Part shown: one piece after another, positions 11,473-24,678 of the stretch
How positions within the stretch are numbered: position 1 is the stretch's first letter
Layout of the letters: each line of letters starts with the position of its first letter
From: Theobroma cacao
Lineage: Eukaryota; Streptophyta; Magnoliopsida; Malvales; Malvaceae
Direction of reading: 5' to 3'
Length of the DNA: 64,000 bases
NCBI RefSeq assembly: GCF_000208745.1
Contig: NC_030854.1
Span: forward strand, 17,743,494 to 17,807,493
Position numbers and translations under genes: made by a program
The notes under the pieces: generated by a model
Databases searched by the model: none
Told to the model about the DNA's origin: nothing
The model's input: the letters and a program-made list of their open reading frames with translations, nothing else

Positions 11473-12263
11473 ATTTTGATAGTCTTTGAGCAAAAACATA
11501 AAAGAAAACTTAAACAAAAATGAAAGCAATTGTAAATGACAGAAACACTAAAATGATGAAAAGAAATAACTAGAGATGACAACTCATTAAAGATGAGTTG
11601 CACCAAACCAATGATCTCCCATAATTTCCTCAAAAGTTATCTCAAATTCTCAACTCAAGGTAAACATAAATATCATTGAAGGCCATGCTTCAATTCAAGT
11701 GCAAGCTCATTCTCGAATGAATTTCGTATGTGTGTGCAATCTTTTTACAAAAAATATCTTGTAATTCGGATAAGTTTATGCTTATGCAAAATTCAAATTA
11801 GTATTAAAATCCCATAAGTTTGTTTTTCATCTATCTCTCCACTAATATAGACTAATACTAAGTCGAGGATCCTTAGAACTTTAATTGGCTTGTAATGAAT
11901 GGCTAAGGTCAATGTAGGATAAAGGATATTATAAGACTAAAATAATCTTGAGCACATCAATCATTCTAGGACCTTTTTAGAGCTCAAATTATACTCCAAG
12001 TAATTCCCTTTACTTGATTTCAACTTTTTCTTTCATCCAACACTTTATTCTTTTTATTTTTTTTTCTGTCATCACCATTCTACACCCCCAAACATATTTC
12101 TTTTTAAGCTAGATAATGGGGTAAATACTAAACATATTTGAACTTTTCAACAACTCCACCTTTTACCTTATTCAATATTTAGCTCAATACACTTTTTAAA
12201 ATGATTAACATACTTAGGAGTGAGGGATGCAAAATTGAAGACTTATTATAGGGTAGGCTATAT
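11473..12263. other. Athila 3' untranslated spacer, left part
   Basis: About 790 bases between the polypurine tract and the LINE insertion. AT-rich, with no open frame that resembles a protein and no repeat of note. It continues after the LINE at 15798-16381, also without visible features. Confidence 0.6.
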
Positions 12264-12277
12264 AAAATAGGTGTTTG

Positions 12278-15200
12278 ACCTATGGGATGTTGACAAATTA
12301 AAAGCTATTTTACCTAAGGAGCAAGTGATGGAAATTTTGCAAATTCCCATTGACACAACAAGTGAGAATGCAGCATACTGGGTGCCTACTTCAGATGGAA
12401 AATTCTGAACGAAGAGTGCATGGGAAATAGTACTGCAACGAAGGGTTGTTAATCAGACCTTCAGCTACATTTGGCATAAAAGTATCCCGTTAACTACTTC
12501 ATTCTTTTATGGAGATTATTACATGATTGGATACTTGTGGAGCTGAAAATGAAAACAAAAGCTTTTCAACTAACATCCCTATGTAGATGTTGTAACTAGG
12601 AGGAATCACTCATTCATGTCATGTGGGATAATCCGGTAGCCAAATAGGTTTAGAATTATTTTGTAAAATTCTTCCAAATCTATATTATTAATCCTCGTAC
12701 TGTTAATCAGATTATTTGTGCTTGGATATATTTTGGTGATTATTCTAAACATGGTCACATCCGCACTTTAATACCTCTGTTAGTTTATAGTTCTTATGGG
12801 TGGAGCAGAATGATGCAAAATATCAGAACCTCGACATGTATTTTAATAGAGTAGTGTGGAGAATTTTAAAACTTATTCACCAATTATTCCTTGGAAAGCA
12901 ATTACAAAAATGGCAATGGAGGGGCGATATGCAGGTGGCTCGAGAGTGGGGCATAGTCTTCTCAGAAAACACGCTTTCTCCTCCAAAAATTTTTTCTTGG
13001 TAGAAACCATCAATAGGTGAGTATAAGTTAAATGTTGATGGTGTTAGGAATTTTGAGAATATGGTGCCTTGGAAAGCAAGTATATTCTCATGCTTAAATT
13101 CATTAAATTTATTTGTAATGAAAGTACATTTTGATAATAAGACGAAGAGTTTGTTTTAGTAAACATTCATTATCTAGTTATTAAGGTACCAAGATTCTAT
13201 TGAGATATTAAAATACATTTGTATGAAGAGTCATACATAGGAGACATGTATTTAATTGAATATAAAAAAAAAATTGTTCACAGCCATATAATAAAGTTGA
13301 TCACTTTATTATGTTAAGGCTGTAATGTCCAGATTACTTCCAACGAAATGAATGTGATTCATTTCAAGAGAATTATAAGTCTCAAATCATCAAAATGGTT
13401 GACTTCAAGTAATGACACTATAACATGAACTGGAATCATGTGAGAATTAAATTTAAGTTTTACCGTTACCTAAATCTTGGTCTCACACTTATGCATTTGC
13501 TTATAGTAGAACTGAAATCCTGATGGATAATGGACTCGTGTTTAATCTCCTTATAATATTAGATTTACCATGAGCCATGTTCATCATAAAGCGTTGATCT
13601 AGACTTAGTAGTTTGGGATTATAATCGAGATAAACATCTGGGAACATATATCCAGATAATGGAGTTCATAGCATTAACATCACTTCTAATGATTTTAAGA
13701 AGATTGGTGATTAATCTTGGCCCAATGGATTGATGAATTAGCTACTCATCACATTTGGACACTCAAAGATTAGATCTAGAGTATTGAATCACTAATTGGA
13801 TGAAATTTGAGACTAGGGGACAAAATCGACATAAAGGGTAAAACGATAATTTCACTTTTTGTCATGGGATGGTTATGAGGGTTCACAATATAAGGCTTGC
13901 AATTGGACAACTAATAATTAATATCAAATATTGAATTATTTCTTGTAATTATAGTTAATCCAAGAGTGCAACCATGAATCTATGATGGAGTGATTTCATG
14001 GTTAATAAGCTTGAATTATTTTTAATGAGATTAAGAATAATTCTAAGTTTATTGGAGCTTCGAATATCTATGTCCAAATAGATTCCCCACTTAGCTTCAT
14101 AGAATTCAACTTGTTTAAGTTGGAATGCATGTTTTAATTTGTTTAATTAAATTATGTACAAAAATGACAACTTCAACATTTTTGTCTTAATTTAGACAAG
14201 AAAACATATTTGTCTCAATTTAGACAAGATAAGATATTTGTTTGTCTTAATTACAGACAAGAGTTGTCTTAAATTAAGATAATTTTAGGAGGATTCTTGC
14301 AAAATGAATCTAGACATCCATGTTGATAAAAGGAGACTCCATGTTTGACTATTATTCTTTTATTTATTATTAAGTCTTGTTAAATAAAGATGGATAATAA
14401 TAAAATAAGAGTTATTATTTAATAAAGAGTTTTATTTTATCAAAAAATCTAAATGATAATTAAAGAATTAAATTATTTATTCTTTAATTTTTATTTTGAT
14501 AATTATGGAGCATGTTTGATGCTTCCATAACTCTGAATGGATGGTTAAGATTGATTCAAAGGTGTTTCGTTTTGATTAAACCTTTGAAGCAAGAGTTTTA
14601 ATAAAAAGAGAAGAGATTGGAAGAAGAAGAGAGAACGTACTTTTTCTTAAAAAAAAAAAGTTTCAGCCATCTCTTCTCTTTTTCTCTTCCAAGCTTTTCC
14701 AAAGAAAAGAGAATAAAATCGGTTGCCATCTTGTAGCCTTGCATTCCACACCTTGTCCACTCAAGGTTCAAGTTGAAAGTATTCTTGAAGAAGAAGTGGT
14801 AAACTTATTTGGTCGAGAAATTATTCATTGGTGTGGTGGTGTTTGAAAATAAGAATCTCAAAAGAAAGGTATGGTTTTTCTTATTTAATAAATTCTTATT
14901 TTATTTTTTTGATGTGATTATATTGCTTGTAATAATAATAATGTGTGTTTTCGCTTGTGTAATTGGATTGCTTGCTTCCTTTATAAAAGGATTTTTTTTT
15001 TGAAATCCATGCTTTACACAATCACATTAATTCACGAAGATCCTACTCCAACAAGGTAGCTCTAAACATTTTCAGACTGCAGCAAGAGGTGGAATCCTAC
15101 GGATCATGCAAGCATAATGTTATTTGGCTTTTCTGAAAATTTAGGAGTCAAAAACTCTCTACAAGTCGAATTATTAGCCTTATATAGAGGACTTGTCTTA

Positions 15201-15783
15201 TGCCGAGAGTATAACATTACAAGACTTTGGATTGAGATGGATGCTATGGTTGTTATTCGACTATTATAGGAGAATTACAGAGGGTTATATGATATCAGGT
15301 ATTTACTAGTTACTATTCGGCAACTACTATCCCAGTTTTTCTTTTGCATATCTCATATTTACAGGGAAGGCAATCAAGCAGCAGATTTATTAGTGAACAT
15401 GGGCCATGCACATCAAAATTTATAAGTCTTCACTATGGCTCAAGGCAAATTACAAGGAATTTTACGATTGGATCAAAGTACTTTTCCTTATTTTAGATTC
15501 AAATAGATGTAAAGGAGTAGTACTCCTCATTTTTAACTTTCCTATTTTTATTATTATTCTTGTTTTAATTTACTTAGATCCTTGTACACAGGTAAATTTC
15601 TTATCTCTTGCACAAGAAATTATTACAAAGGTAGAAATCCCTATATTATTAATTTTATCTCTCCTCACTCATGTAATTCTGGAGGTTAGGTTTCTGTCCC
15701 CCTTCAAGATGTATTTAATTTTTTTGTTATTAATAAAATAATTATAGGGTAGCTGGGCCCTGCGAGAATTTTCAGCATAAAAA
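12278..15783 (+). mobile_element. 5'-truncated plant LINE with RNase H tail
   Basis: It is flanked by a 14-base target duplication AAAATAGGTGTTTG at 12264-12277 and 15784-15797, preceded on the right by an A-rich tail. The left part (12278-12990) reads in broken frames as the C-terminal zinc region of a plant LINE reverse transcriptase, with SDGKF, SAWEIV and IWHKSIPLTTSF. The right part (15010-15410) reads as the RNase H domain: KLNVDG is split at 13041, then VELLALYRGL, RLWIEMDA and REGNQAADLLVNMG. Several stops and shifts are present. A 2-kb LTR-like element (13042-15053) interrupts RNase H. Without it the LINE is about 1.5 kb. Confidence 0.82.
13042..15053. mobile_element. LTR-like 2-kb insert inside the LINE
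   Basis: The insert breaks the RNase H codons for NVDG and GSS, which fixes its limits to within a base or two. It starts TGTTAGGAATT and ends CTACTCCAACA. The best 5-base duplication is ATGGT/AAGGT (4 of 5), overlapping the terminal T and A. It has no coding sequence; 14350-14480 is very AT-rich and 14590-14720 is purine then pyrimidine rich. It is probably a solo LTR of a copia element, but unproven. Confidence 0.6.
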
Positions 15784-16381
15784 AAAATAGGTGTTTGGCA
15801 AAGAAAAGGCAATATTAGGCTCAACAGGATATACTAGGGATAAAAATATATAAAGGTAAGCTTAAAAGACTCAAATAGTCCAAAGATGACTTAATTCATT
15901 TCCTTAACTAAGTATTGCCTAGTATTTCGTCTCGAGAGAAAATCAAACAAATTCTAGAATTCATGACATAACCAAATTTCTACATCAACATAAATCGTCT
16001 TTAAATATGCACAACAATTCTAAGCAAAAAGATAATGTGCTCAATATATGGAAATGTCATCCTAACAATGACACTTAACATAAGAATTTAACCCAAACTC
16101 AAACAAGATTCATATTTACCAAAAGCACAAGATAACTAAATTCTCATCATTAGATTAGGAAATCATTAGAAAATTGGCACAAACAACTCTAAACTAAGGA
16201 CTTTAATAAAACATAAAGAAAGTTGTTCCACTAGATAATGATGGCTGAAGAATCAATCCCATGGACAACATTTTGGGTCCCAGATGGATTATACGAGTGG
16301 CTAGTAATGATAAACAAACTAAATAAGCTTAAAACCTAAAACATGAATGTAAATAATTGATAAGTTAAAAGAAATATAACC

Positions 16382-17545
16382 TTAACTTCCAGAAAAACTT
16401 CCCCCAAAATTAAATTCAACATCATCTTTAATGTGAAAAATAGAAAAAAAAATTAAAGAGAATACTCCCTTGGTAGTTGTAGGAATGCAAAGAGACTCTA
16501 CTCCTTTTTTTTCATCTTCCTCATTACCACCTATGCTTGTTGGAGGATTCGGTAAGGTAGGAAAATTGTTTATGTCCATCTCCATGTAGTTGGCACAAGC
16601 ATAGAACATCTACACCATTACTCGATTACACCACTTGATATGATATTTGTTGCATGTTTTAGAGCTCTAACCGTTCCATTATTTAGACCAATGTCAAATT
16701 TTGGGCTTGAGGTTGAGTAGTTCTAGGTTGTAGTGCAAAGGAAGAACTACTACCAATAGTAGAGAGATCATAATATCTATGAATAAGTCCCATATCAATG
16801 AGAGCTTTTGGATGTAGCAATTCTTCACTTTTGTCCTAGTGGAGACTAGCTTTCATACACAAAGCAATTATCAAAGATGGGAACCATAAACCGTCTCTAT
16901 TAGTGCAAGTTGTGTGTAATATGGCATTAAAGATAAGTTGGCCAATGTTGATGGATTTACTGGTGACAATGGCATATATCAGGACTGCCTTTTCCCTCGT
17001 AACATCAATGATGTGTGTGGATGGAAGCATCTTCACCACTACATAGTACAACCATACCTTTATATCCCTCTTCATAACACTAATTTTGAAGGATACCGAT
17101 TCATCCTTCGACATTTTTCATTGTGCACCCTCCTCATAAAATATTGAGAAAATTTCATTCCAATCTTGATGCTCTTTTAGATATTGCCCATAACCATCAT
17201 CCTCAATATTAAGAGTCTCGTAAAAGTCATTGATGGCGTGGTTATTAAATGTTACCTGTTTACCTTGCACGAAAGCTACACCATTAGTATGTTCAAAAAC
17301 ATTGACATAGAATTCTCTTACTACTGGGATGATGGCTACCTTTGGTTGGGCATAGAATTTCTACCATTGTCTTTCTTCAATTTAGGTATCCTTAGGTAGC
17401 GTATTAGAGCAACATCAAAACCCCTTTCTTGAGTTGGAACTTTGTTGACGAGGGAGTTGTTGTGTATAGTCACAACATTCATAGACACAATCTTGGTTCT
17501 ATCAAATGAGCCACTTGAACTACTTCTTGCTCTCTTTGGTGCCAT
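16382..17545 (-). pseudogene. Athila extra ORF, plant transposon protein domain, broken
   Basis: The minus-strand start MAPKRARSSSSGSFDRTK (17545) is typical of the ORF that Athila elements carry after integrase. It continues with ERGFDV, then after a frameshift near 17330 with VVREFYVNV, VQGKQVTFNN, KVWLYYVVVKMLPSTHI, VTREKAVLIYAI, KSINIGQLI and GLWFPSLIIALC. This matches the putative plant transposon protein domain (Pfam Transposase_32 type, from memory). The tail (16609-16382) is acidic and Pro-rich. At least one shift and internal stops make it a pseudogene. A related domain is in the copia element at 48980-49641. Confidence 0.72.
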
Positions 17546-18603
17546 TATCAAATTTTGTGCAATAATTTCAATAACAACCAAAGCAAAGCACAACAAACCA
17601 AAATTTTTGCAGCAACTACCTAATTCCAAAAGTAATCCACCACAATTATCACAATTATGAATTTCAAACTCTTAATTTTTTACCAATTGCAACAATAATG
17701 CTATTCAATCAACAACTCAATTAATCTACCCACTAATCAAACCATAATTCACTCCAAAATTAAGTCACCTAAATCACAATTCTCAAAAATTTCAAGAAAC
17801 CCAATATTATCTAAGCACAATTATCTCAACTAGCATGAATTTCATCAAAACTAATCAACAAACCATTAAAATCAAGAACAAAGCACAAATTCCTCAATAA
17901 TGCTAAAATCTTCAAGAAAAGAGAGAACTTACTTGATAAAATTTTCAGCAAAGTTGTTTGATGAAAGTTTGATGGAGATTGGATAAAGTTTTGATGGGTT
18001 TGGATGGAAGACTTTGAGGAATTTTGAGTGGGTGTGTGAGAGTTTTAGAGAGGAAGAGAGTGTGTTAAAGAGTCGGAGAGAAAACTTAATAAAATTAGAA
18101 ATTGGGGCTAATGAACTAAAGAGGCGTTTATATAGGGCTTACATTAGTGAAACTGTGCAGCAGTGTCACTTTTTAGGCATTTTGACATTGCGTGTTTGTT
18201 TTGAGGAAGGTTACTTGTGCGTTTGGCATTACAACATTGAGTTTTGGGTGCCGCGGTGCTTAGGTTTTGTTTCAGAGCTTTTTTTTTTCTGTAATCACGA
18301 TGCTGTAGCACTATGTTTGCCATATCTATTATTTTTTATTTTTTATTTTAGATATATTTTATTTTTTATTTTTTTAAATAAAAAAATTATATAATACCTA
18401 CAAAAGAAATAAAAATTAATTAGAAAATAAAACAAAAAATAATGAAAAATAACTAAAAAAATTTGAGTTTAGAAAGCTTGGGTTGCCTTCTAAGAAGCAC
18501 TTGATTTATAGTCTTCAACTTGACTCCTTGAGGTTCAATTGGCGTCAATCAGGGTGATTGAGGACTTATGGCATTCGATTTTGCCTCCTCAATAGTGCTT
18601 GAG
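17546..18603. other. Athila spacer between integrase and extra ORF
   Basis: About 1 kb, AT-rich, no credible coding on either strand. A plus-strand open frame at 18014-18394 has low-complexity hydrophobic content and no family likeness, so I leave it out. The segment probably holds the leader and splice signals of the extra ORF, but none can be assigned. Confidence 0.5.
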
Positions 18604-19712
18604 TTACTGACCATTCACTTTAAATGTTCTATTCGAGTTTCCTTTGAACAATTCCACTGCTTCATGAGGGAATACTTTCGTAACAATGAAAGGACCTAAC
18701 CATCTAGACTTGAGCTTACCAGGAAATAATCTCAATTGAGAGTTATAAAGGAGAATATGTTGGCCTGGTTCAAAATGACGCTTAATAATCTTTTTATCAT
18801 GCCATCTCTTTATCTTCTCTATGTAGATATTTGCATTCTCATAAGCTTGAAGATGAAACTCATCCATATCATTCAGTTGCAAAAAACGCTTTTCTCCAGC
18901 TGCTTAGAGATCAAAGTTCAGTTTTTTAATGACCCAATATGTATTATGCTCAAGTTCAACTAAAAGATGGCAAGCTTTGCCGAAGACCAATCCACAGGGA
19001 GACATCTTAATCAAAGTTTTATAAGCAGTCCTACCAATCTTTTCTAGATGGACACACAATTTGTCTAAAATTCTCTTAATTTCTTTGTTGAATACTTTAG
19101 CTTGGCCATAAATGATATGTTATGGTTGTCTTATGTTTGACTCCATATTTAGCAAGGAGTGTCTCAAAATACTTGTTGCAAAAGTGAGAGTCTTTATCAC
19201 TGATAGTTCTAGGGGTACCAAAACGAGTGAAGATATTGTTTTTCAAAAGGTTTTACACCATCTTAGAGTCATTATTTGGCAATACTGCAAGTTCAACCCA
19301 TTTAGATACTAATCAACAACAACCAAGATATATTGATTGTTGTATAAAGATATAGATGGACCCATAAAGTCAATTCCCTAAACATAAAAACTCTCTACCT
19401 CAAGGATGTTGTCGAGAGGCATCTTGTGTCTTCGTGAGATGTTGGCAACTCGCAGAAATTTGTCACACTTTTCAACAAAATAATGAGCATTTTAAAAAAA
19501 AGGGTAGGCTAATAAAAACCTAATTGAAGAATCTTTGTAGTAGTTCTTTGACCTCCATAATCTTTTTCATAATCTGAAGAGTGACAATGGTGAAGTATAT
19601 TCTCAACTTCATCCTCTGGAACACACTTTCTAAGAATTTGATCATCGCATTACTTAAACAAGAAAGCCTCATCGTAAACATAATATTTGACATCATGCAA
19701 GAATTTCTTCTT
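18604..19712 (-). pseudogene. Athila integrase region, degenerate
   Basis: The downstream end (18882-18604) keeps the clear C-terminal integrase segment: LQAYENANIYIEKIKRWHDK, then LRLFPGKLKSRWLGPFIVTK and a terminal FKVNGQ. Upstream, the zinc-binding region survives as HHCHSSDYEKDYGGQRTTTKI near 19600-19540. The core between (18960-19500) is broken by several stops and shifts, and I cannot follow a full DDE triad. It follows RNase H in the usual Ty3/gypsy order. Confidence 0.75.
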
Positions 19713-20437
19713 CTATTGAAAGTTTAAATTGGGAGAGAAAAGATTACTTACAATGTAGTTCACAAAATCAACATACGATCGTAATCTTTTTTGTTTGTTC
19801 ACATGAAACAATTGCTCATTTGGAAAATTCTCATTAATTGTAGTTGAATTACCAGCTTGTGTCCCATTTTTCAATCTTGATAGATGATCTACCACTTGAT
19901 TTTTTGTACCTTTTCTGTCTTGAATTTCTAAGTCAAATTCTTGTAGTAAAAACACCCACATTATCAAGCGTGGTTTGGCATCTTTCCTTTCAATCAAATA
20001 TTTGATTGCAGAATGACCAGTATAAACAATGACTTTAGTGGCAACTAAGTAGGACCAAAATTTATCTAATGCAAACAATACAGCAAGCAGCTCTTTTTAG
20101 TGGTGGTGTAGTTCATTTAGGAATCAGTTAGGGTTCTATTGGCATAATTAATCAAATGGAGTATCTTCTCTTTTTGTTGGCCTAAGATTACGCCAACCAC
20201 ATAATCACTTGCAGCACACATAAGCTCAAATGGAAAGCTCCAATTAGAGACTGTGATAATAGGTACAGAAACCAATCTCTTTTTTAGCTTTATAACTACC
20301 TCAAGGCATGCATCATCAAAGTGGAAATGTGTGTCTTTCTCAAAAAGGTTGCACAATGGCTTGGAGATTTTAGAAAAATCTTTGATGAAGCATCTATAAA
20401 AACCAGCATGACCAAGAAAACTTTGAATACCTTTCAT
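19713..20437 (-). pseudogene. Athila RNase H region
   Basis: Two open pieces on minus, 20437-20117 and 20078-19713, cover the RT connection and RNase H. Visible signs are IQSFLGHAGFYRCFIKDFSK (RT thumb), PFELMCAASDYVVGVILGQ, then [20 protein letters not shown] and the end [20 protein letters not shown]. These are standard for gypsy RNase H, where ...D-H-S and the NxVADxLSR-like tail mark the domain; here the tail reads [10 protein letters not shown] stop near 20115 splits the frame. Confidence 0.8.
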
Positions 20438-20509
20438 TGATGTTTGAGGTGGAAGTTTTTCAATTGTCTCAATCTTTCCCTTATCTACTTCTAAACCTTT
20501 GCTAGAAAC

Positions 20510-21274
20510 TCAATGTCCAAGAACTATACCTTCTTGCACCATGAAGTGACATTTTTCCCAATTTAGGACCAAGTTGGTTTCTTCACAACTTTTTGAGCAC
20601 TTTAGCAAGGTTATGTAAATAATCATCAAAAGAATCGCCAAAATTGAAAAATCATCCATAAATACCTCCAAACACTGCTCAACTATATTAGTGAAAATAG
20701 CCATCATGCATTTTTAAAAAGTAACTAGAGCATTACAAAGTCCAAATGGCATTTTTAGAGAAATAAAAGTCCCATAGGGATAAGTGAAGGTGGTTTTCTC
20801 TTGATCTTTAGGTGCAATAGCAATTTGGTTGTACCCAAAATAATTGTCCAAAAAGTAGTAGAATTCCTTACTAGCAAGTCTGTTAAGCATATGATCAATA
20901 AATGGAAAAGGAAAGTGATCCTTTTGAGTAGCTTTGTTGAGCTTTTGATAGTCCATACAAACTCTTGCCAGTCACAATTTGGTACGAATGAGTTCATTGT
21001 TGGCATTGGAAACTATAGTCAAACCTTATTTCTTTAGCACACATTGAACTAGACTTACCCATATTCTATCTAAGATAGGATATACAATACCAGCATCTAA
21101 CCACTTGATAATCTTATTCTTAACTACTTCTTTCATGATTGGATTTAACCGATGTTGATGTTCAATGGTTGTTTTGTGGTTGTCCTTAAGAAGGATCTTA
21201 TGCATGCAAATAGATGAACTAATTCCTTTGATGTTTGCAATGGTACACTCTGTTGCCTTATGCTCTTTTAACAC
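20510..21274 (-). pseudogene. Athila reverse transcriptase
   Basis: In several pieces on minus: 21274-21026, 20956-20714 and 20707-20510. Motifs are KEVVKNKIIKWLDAGIVYPI, then MDYQKLNKATQKDHFPFPFI, FGYNQIAIAPKDQEKTTF, PFGLCNALVTF and the catalytic box FMDDFSI. The tail is NWEKCHFMVQEGIVLGH. F-MDD in place of Y-xDD is usual for this lineage. Stops near 21025, 20960 and 20713 make it inactive. The region follows the protease, now separated from it by solo LTR 21602-24673. Confidence 0.85.
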
Positions 21275-21601
21275 TTAAATAAGCTTGTTTTCCTACACGT
21301 TAGTAAGAGAAAAAGAAAGAATGATTGGTAAAGTAGATGAGTTTGCTAGAAAAACTACCTTAGATGATTAGGCAATGGTTTAAGCTCAAGTGTGGGTGGC
21401 TCTTTAATGGAAGGCTTGGTCGGTGATGATGAAAAAGCAGGTGATTTTAAGGACTCATTGGTGAAAATTAAAGAAGCCTAAAGTGGATCATTGGAATAAT
21501 TCTTTAAAATCACCTCATTGGTGATGCTAATGCTGTTAACCACATTAACTGCAAAACACTCATTAGAATCTTTTGAAAATTTTAAATCTTCAAAAATATT
21601 A
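21275..21601 (-). pseudogene. Athila protease-RT linker
   Basis: About 330 bases of degraded linker between the solo LTR and the first clear RT motif. Short runs of plausible residues are visible on minus, but nothing is diagnostic. The last five bases, TATTA (21597-21601), are the left target duplication of solo LTR 21602-24673. Confidence 0.45.
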
Positions 21602-24600
21602 TGTCATATCCCATTTTCTAGAAGCATTGTGACTGGCATTAGGACCTATGTGGGTATGACCCATTAGACCTTAGTAAGCCTCTTAACATAATTCTATCAT
21701 TAATCAATCACATTCTCTCATTTGCCATCATCATTATCATACATGCATAACATGAGTCATGTAATCATAAACATCCATACATGGGTGAATCACACAATTA
21801 TGGACTCTTCAACATAAAAGGTGCGAACGTTTTCATTAATAGCAATTGTACCTTGTACATTTTATGTAAATTCTATACTTTGGTACCCTAGGTGTTCATA
21901 AGGCCTTTAGCCATCATACATAACCTTTGCATAACATTGTAAGTAATATTTTGCCATTAAATGGCTTAATAGTCATCCGTAATCAAACATGACCGAACTC
22001 CTTAGGCTTCAAGGGTTACTATGTCACCTACCAAAGGAAGAACGTATCACTTTTTTGTGACACAAGTGCTTAACAACTGTCCTTGATCTACAAAAAAAAT
22101 TAAAAAAACTAATGTGTGAGTCATAAAGACTCCGTGAGTGGATATGGGAAAGGGACAAGTCAAAGGGTTAGAGCTTTTGAATAAATAGAGCATTTATATA
22201 ACCATGCATGTATGATTTTTCAAATGCGCATAAGGAACTTGTAAGAGAATGATCATGCTTTTGAAAAAGATTCACAAAATCCAGTGGAAATAAATGCCAT
22301 TACTTTAAATCATTACATAGAGGATTCAAATAAACTATGAGAACATTTTTGATGCACAATAAAATCATTTAATCATTTGGAAACCAACTTGAATTCAAAA
22401 CCATTCGAATCACATCCAAAAAGGCTAACTCATGAACTCATAGATTTAATTAAACTATTGAGACTTACCTTTTAGAGCTCGATAACCATGCTCATGAACT
22501 CAAATAATTTGGATTCGTCTAAATTCATTCTCATAATTAATCTTACCTCTAACTTACTTTCATAATAGACTAAGGAACCTTGTTCAACATTTCTTGTATA
22601 TCACATGTAGAATCATTACTCAACAATCAAATATACAATCTATCTTGTGATGGTACAACCCCTATCATCCTTGGGCCGATAATGTGTAAACCTCATTGCA
22701 CCTTGGGCATTTATAATACATCATAAGAATGGAATCATCGCCTTACTTTGAGATTGGATTTTATACTCCATTCCAAAATGGTGCCCTTAGATTGACAAAC
22801 AAATATTTCATATCTTATATCATCATGTACTCATTCTCATAACATATGATTTGTGGAAACTGCATCACATCATATCCTTCAATAAGTACTCTCTATCATC
22901 TCATGTGGTGTGTGGAATTTACCTCAAATACTAGCATCATACTATTCATCATTTAATGTGGCATGTGAAATCTACATCATATACTCAACATCATGACATT
23001 TATCATGCTTGCTTAATCATCTCATATGGTATGTGAAATTTACATCATATACTTAGCATCATGGCATTCAATATATTTTTATCAAGTGCTTAGTCTCATT
23101 TTCATGGTATGTGGCAATAACATCACATACAACTTGATATACATACATTATGTAATCATTCATAACTCATCTAACATATGGAGTTATCATCACATGATTA
23201 TAGCATCTTAACATACTTTAAGCATTTCATACATATCTCATTGAAATGGTGGTCTAGTATAAAACACTTGAAAGGACTTGTACGCTTTTGTTTAAAACTA
23301 CTACATAATAAGATATTTACATATACATAATAACTTTGAAATCCATTTTCAAACTTGGTTTCATCCACAAATGCCTTTTCATTTAATAGAATATTTTTGG
23401 AAAATCATGCTTGCAAATAAATCATCAAATTCTTGCTTTTAGTTTTACATATCAAAATAATTTGAAAGTGGTGTATCCATTCACCTTGATAAGATGCGTA
23501 TTCTCTTCTTAACCTTCGAGTCACCAAAATCTTGCTCGTCAACGGTTTTGAGCTTTAACAATCACCTAACAACACAAATCTTAACATAAGTTCCTAGTTT
23601 CTAGCAAAAATCCATCTTTGAAAATAGGAGATTTATTGAAAAATCCTTCCTTTAAGTTCCAATAAATTTTCGTACCTCAAGCCCAATCCATAAATGAATA
23701 ACCTTAACTTTCCTTACCTTCACAACCTCCTTAAAGAGCAAAATCCCCAAAATCTACGGATCAAAAATGGATTTAAATTAGTTGAAATTAGAAAATCTTA
23801 GTGTTAAGTCAAACTCATGAAATTTAAACTCAAAAATGCCAAATCTTACCTTAGATTTGAGTTGGGAGGTTGAATCTTTGTCAAATGGGATCTTGGGAGG
23901 TTGAGAGAGGGTTTGGATGGTGTTGGGGAAGAGTTGAAGGCTGGAAAAGTGTAAAATGAATTTTAAGGTTTGAGTTAGATTTTATACCCTTTTTTTTTTT
24001 TCACACTGGAGCCTAAGAACCGACTTCTTGATACCCAAGAATTGATTCTTTAGGTTCACAGACTTGCAAGAACCAACTTGTTTTGGAATTGATTCTTCTA
24101 GTCCAAAAACTCTTCTGACTTGCAAGAACCGACTTCTTTATTTCCAAGATCTATTCTTTTACTCTAAAAGCTATTCTAACTTGCAAGACTTGATCTTTCC
24201 TTGCTTGAGGTCGATTCTTGACACTTCCAGTTGCTATCTAAAATTTATATACAGCTTAGAGTCGACCTTTCTTCCCCTAAAACTTATCTTTCAAGCTTAG
24301 ATTTATAGAAATTGCCTTTCTTTGGCCATCATATCATATCATACTTTCATCTCATCATATTACATCAACTGTAATGTCATCATAGCAAGAATTTCATGCC
24401 AATATAATTGGGAAAACTCATCCACATCCAACATTGTATTAAATCATAATTCATTCACATAAACCATGGGCTATCATATTAAAGCCTAAGCAATATCTTT
24501 AGGTTCCTCTTTCATCCATTTTTGCAACCATCATTTTCCCATGTAAATCAATAATATGGAGATATTGAACATCAATTAATAAGAAATTTTCATCGGTAAC

Positions 24601-24673
24601 CATCACCAAATATAATTCATAAAAAGTTTAAATTTTTACCAATCTCCATAATATGAAATATTGGGGTTTCACA
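21602..24673 (-). mobile_element. Solo LTR (21602), 3.07 kb, G-type, in Athila pol
   Basis: It starts TGTCATATCCC and ends GGGGTTTCACA, with a perfect TSD TATTA at 21597-21601 and 24674-24678. It separates protease from RT of the minus-strand Athila. It matches LTR G (inverted) and LTR B, including ACTCAC-like motifs at 22110-22150. Read on minus there is a GTAAG donor in the CTCAAATCTAAGGTAAG context near 23850 and an acceptor-like GTTGTTAG near 23570. Tandem repeats are at 22840-23220 and 24000-24290. No proteins are encoded. Confidence 0.87.
24000..24290. repeat. Tandem repeat, ACTTGCAAGAACCGACTTCTT-like units
   Basis: Three to four degenerate units of roughly 60 bases, each with ACTTGCAAGA followed by a CGACTTCTT-like word. 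It lies inside solo LTR 21602. No coding potential is inferred. Confidence 0.6.
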
Positions 24674-24678
24674 TATTA

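Noticed and set aside
18014..18394. 126-residue plus-strand open frame at 18014-18394
   Set aside because: Falls in the Athila spacer on the opposite strand, ends in a low-complexity F-rich stretch, and has no known domain.
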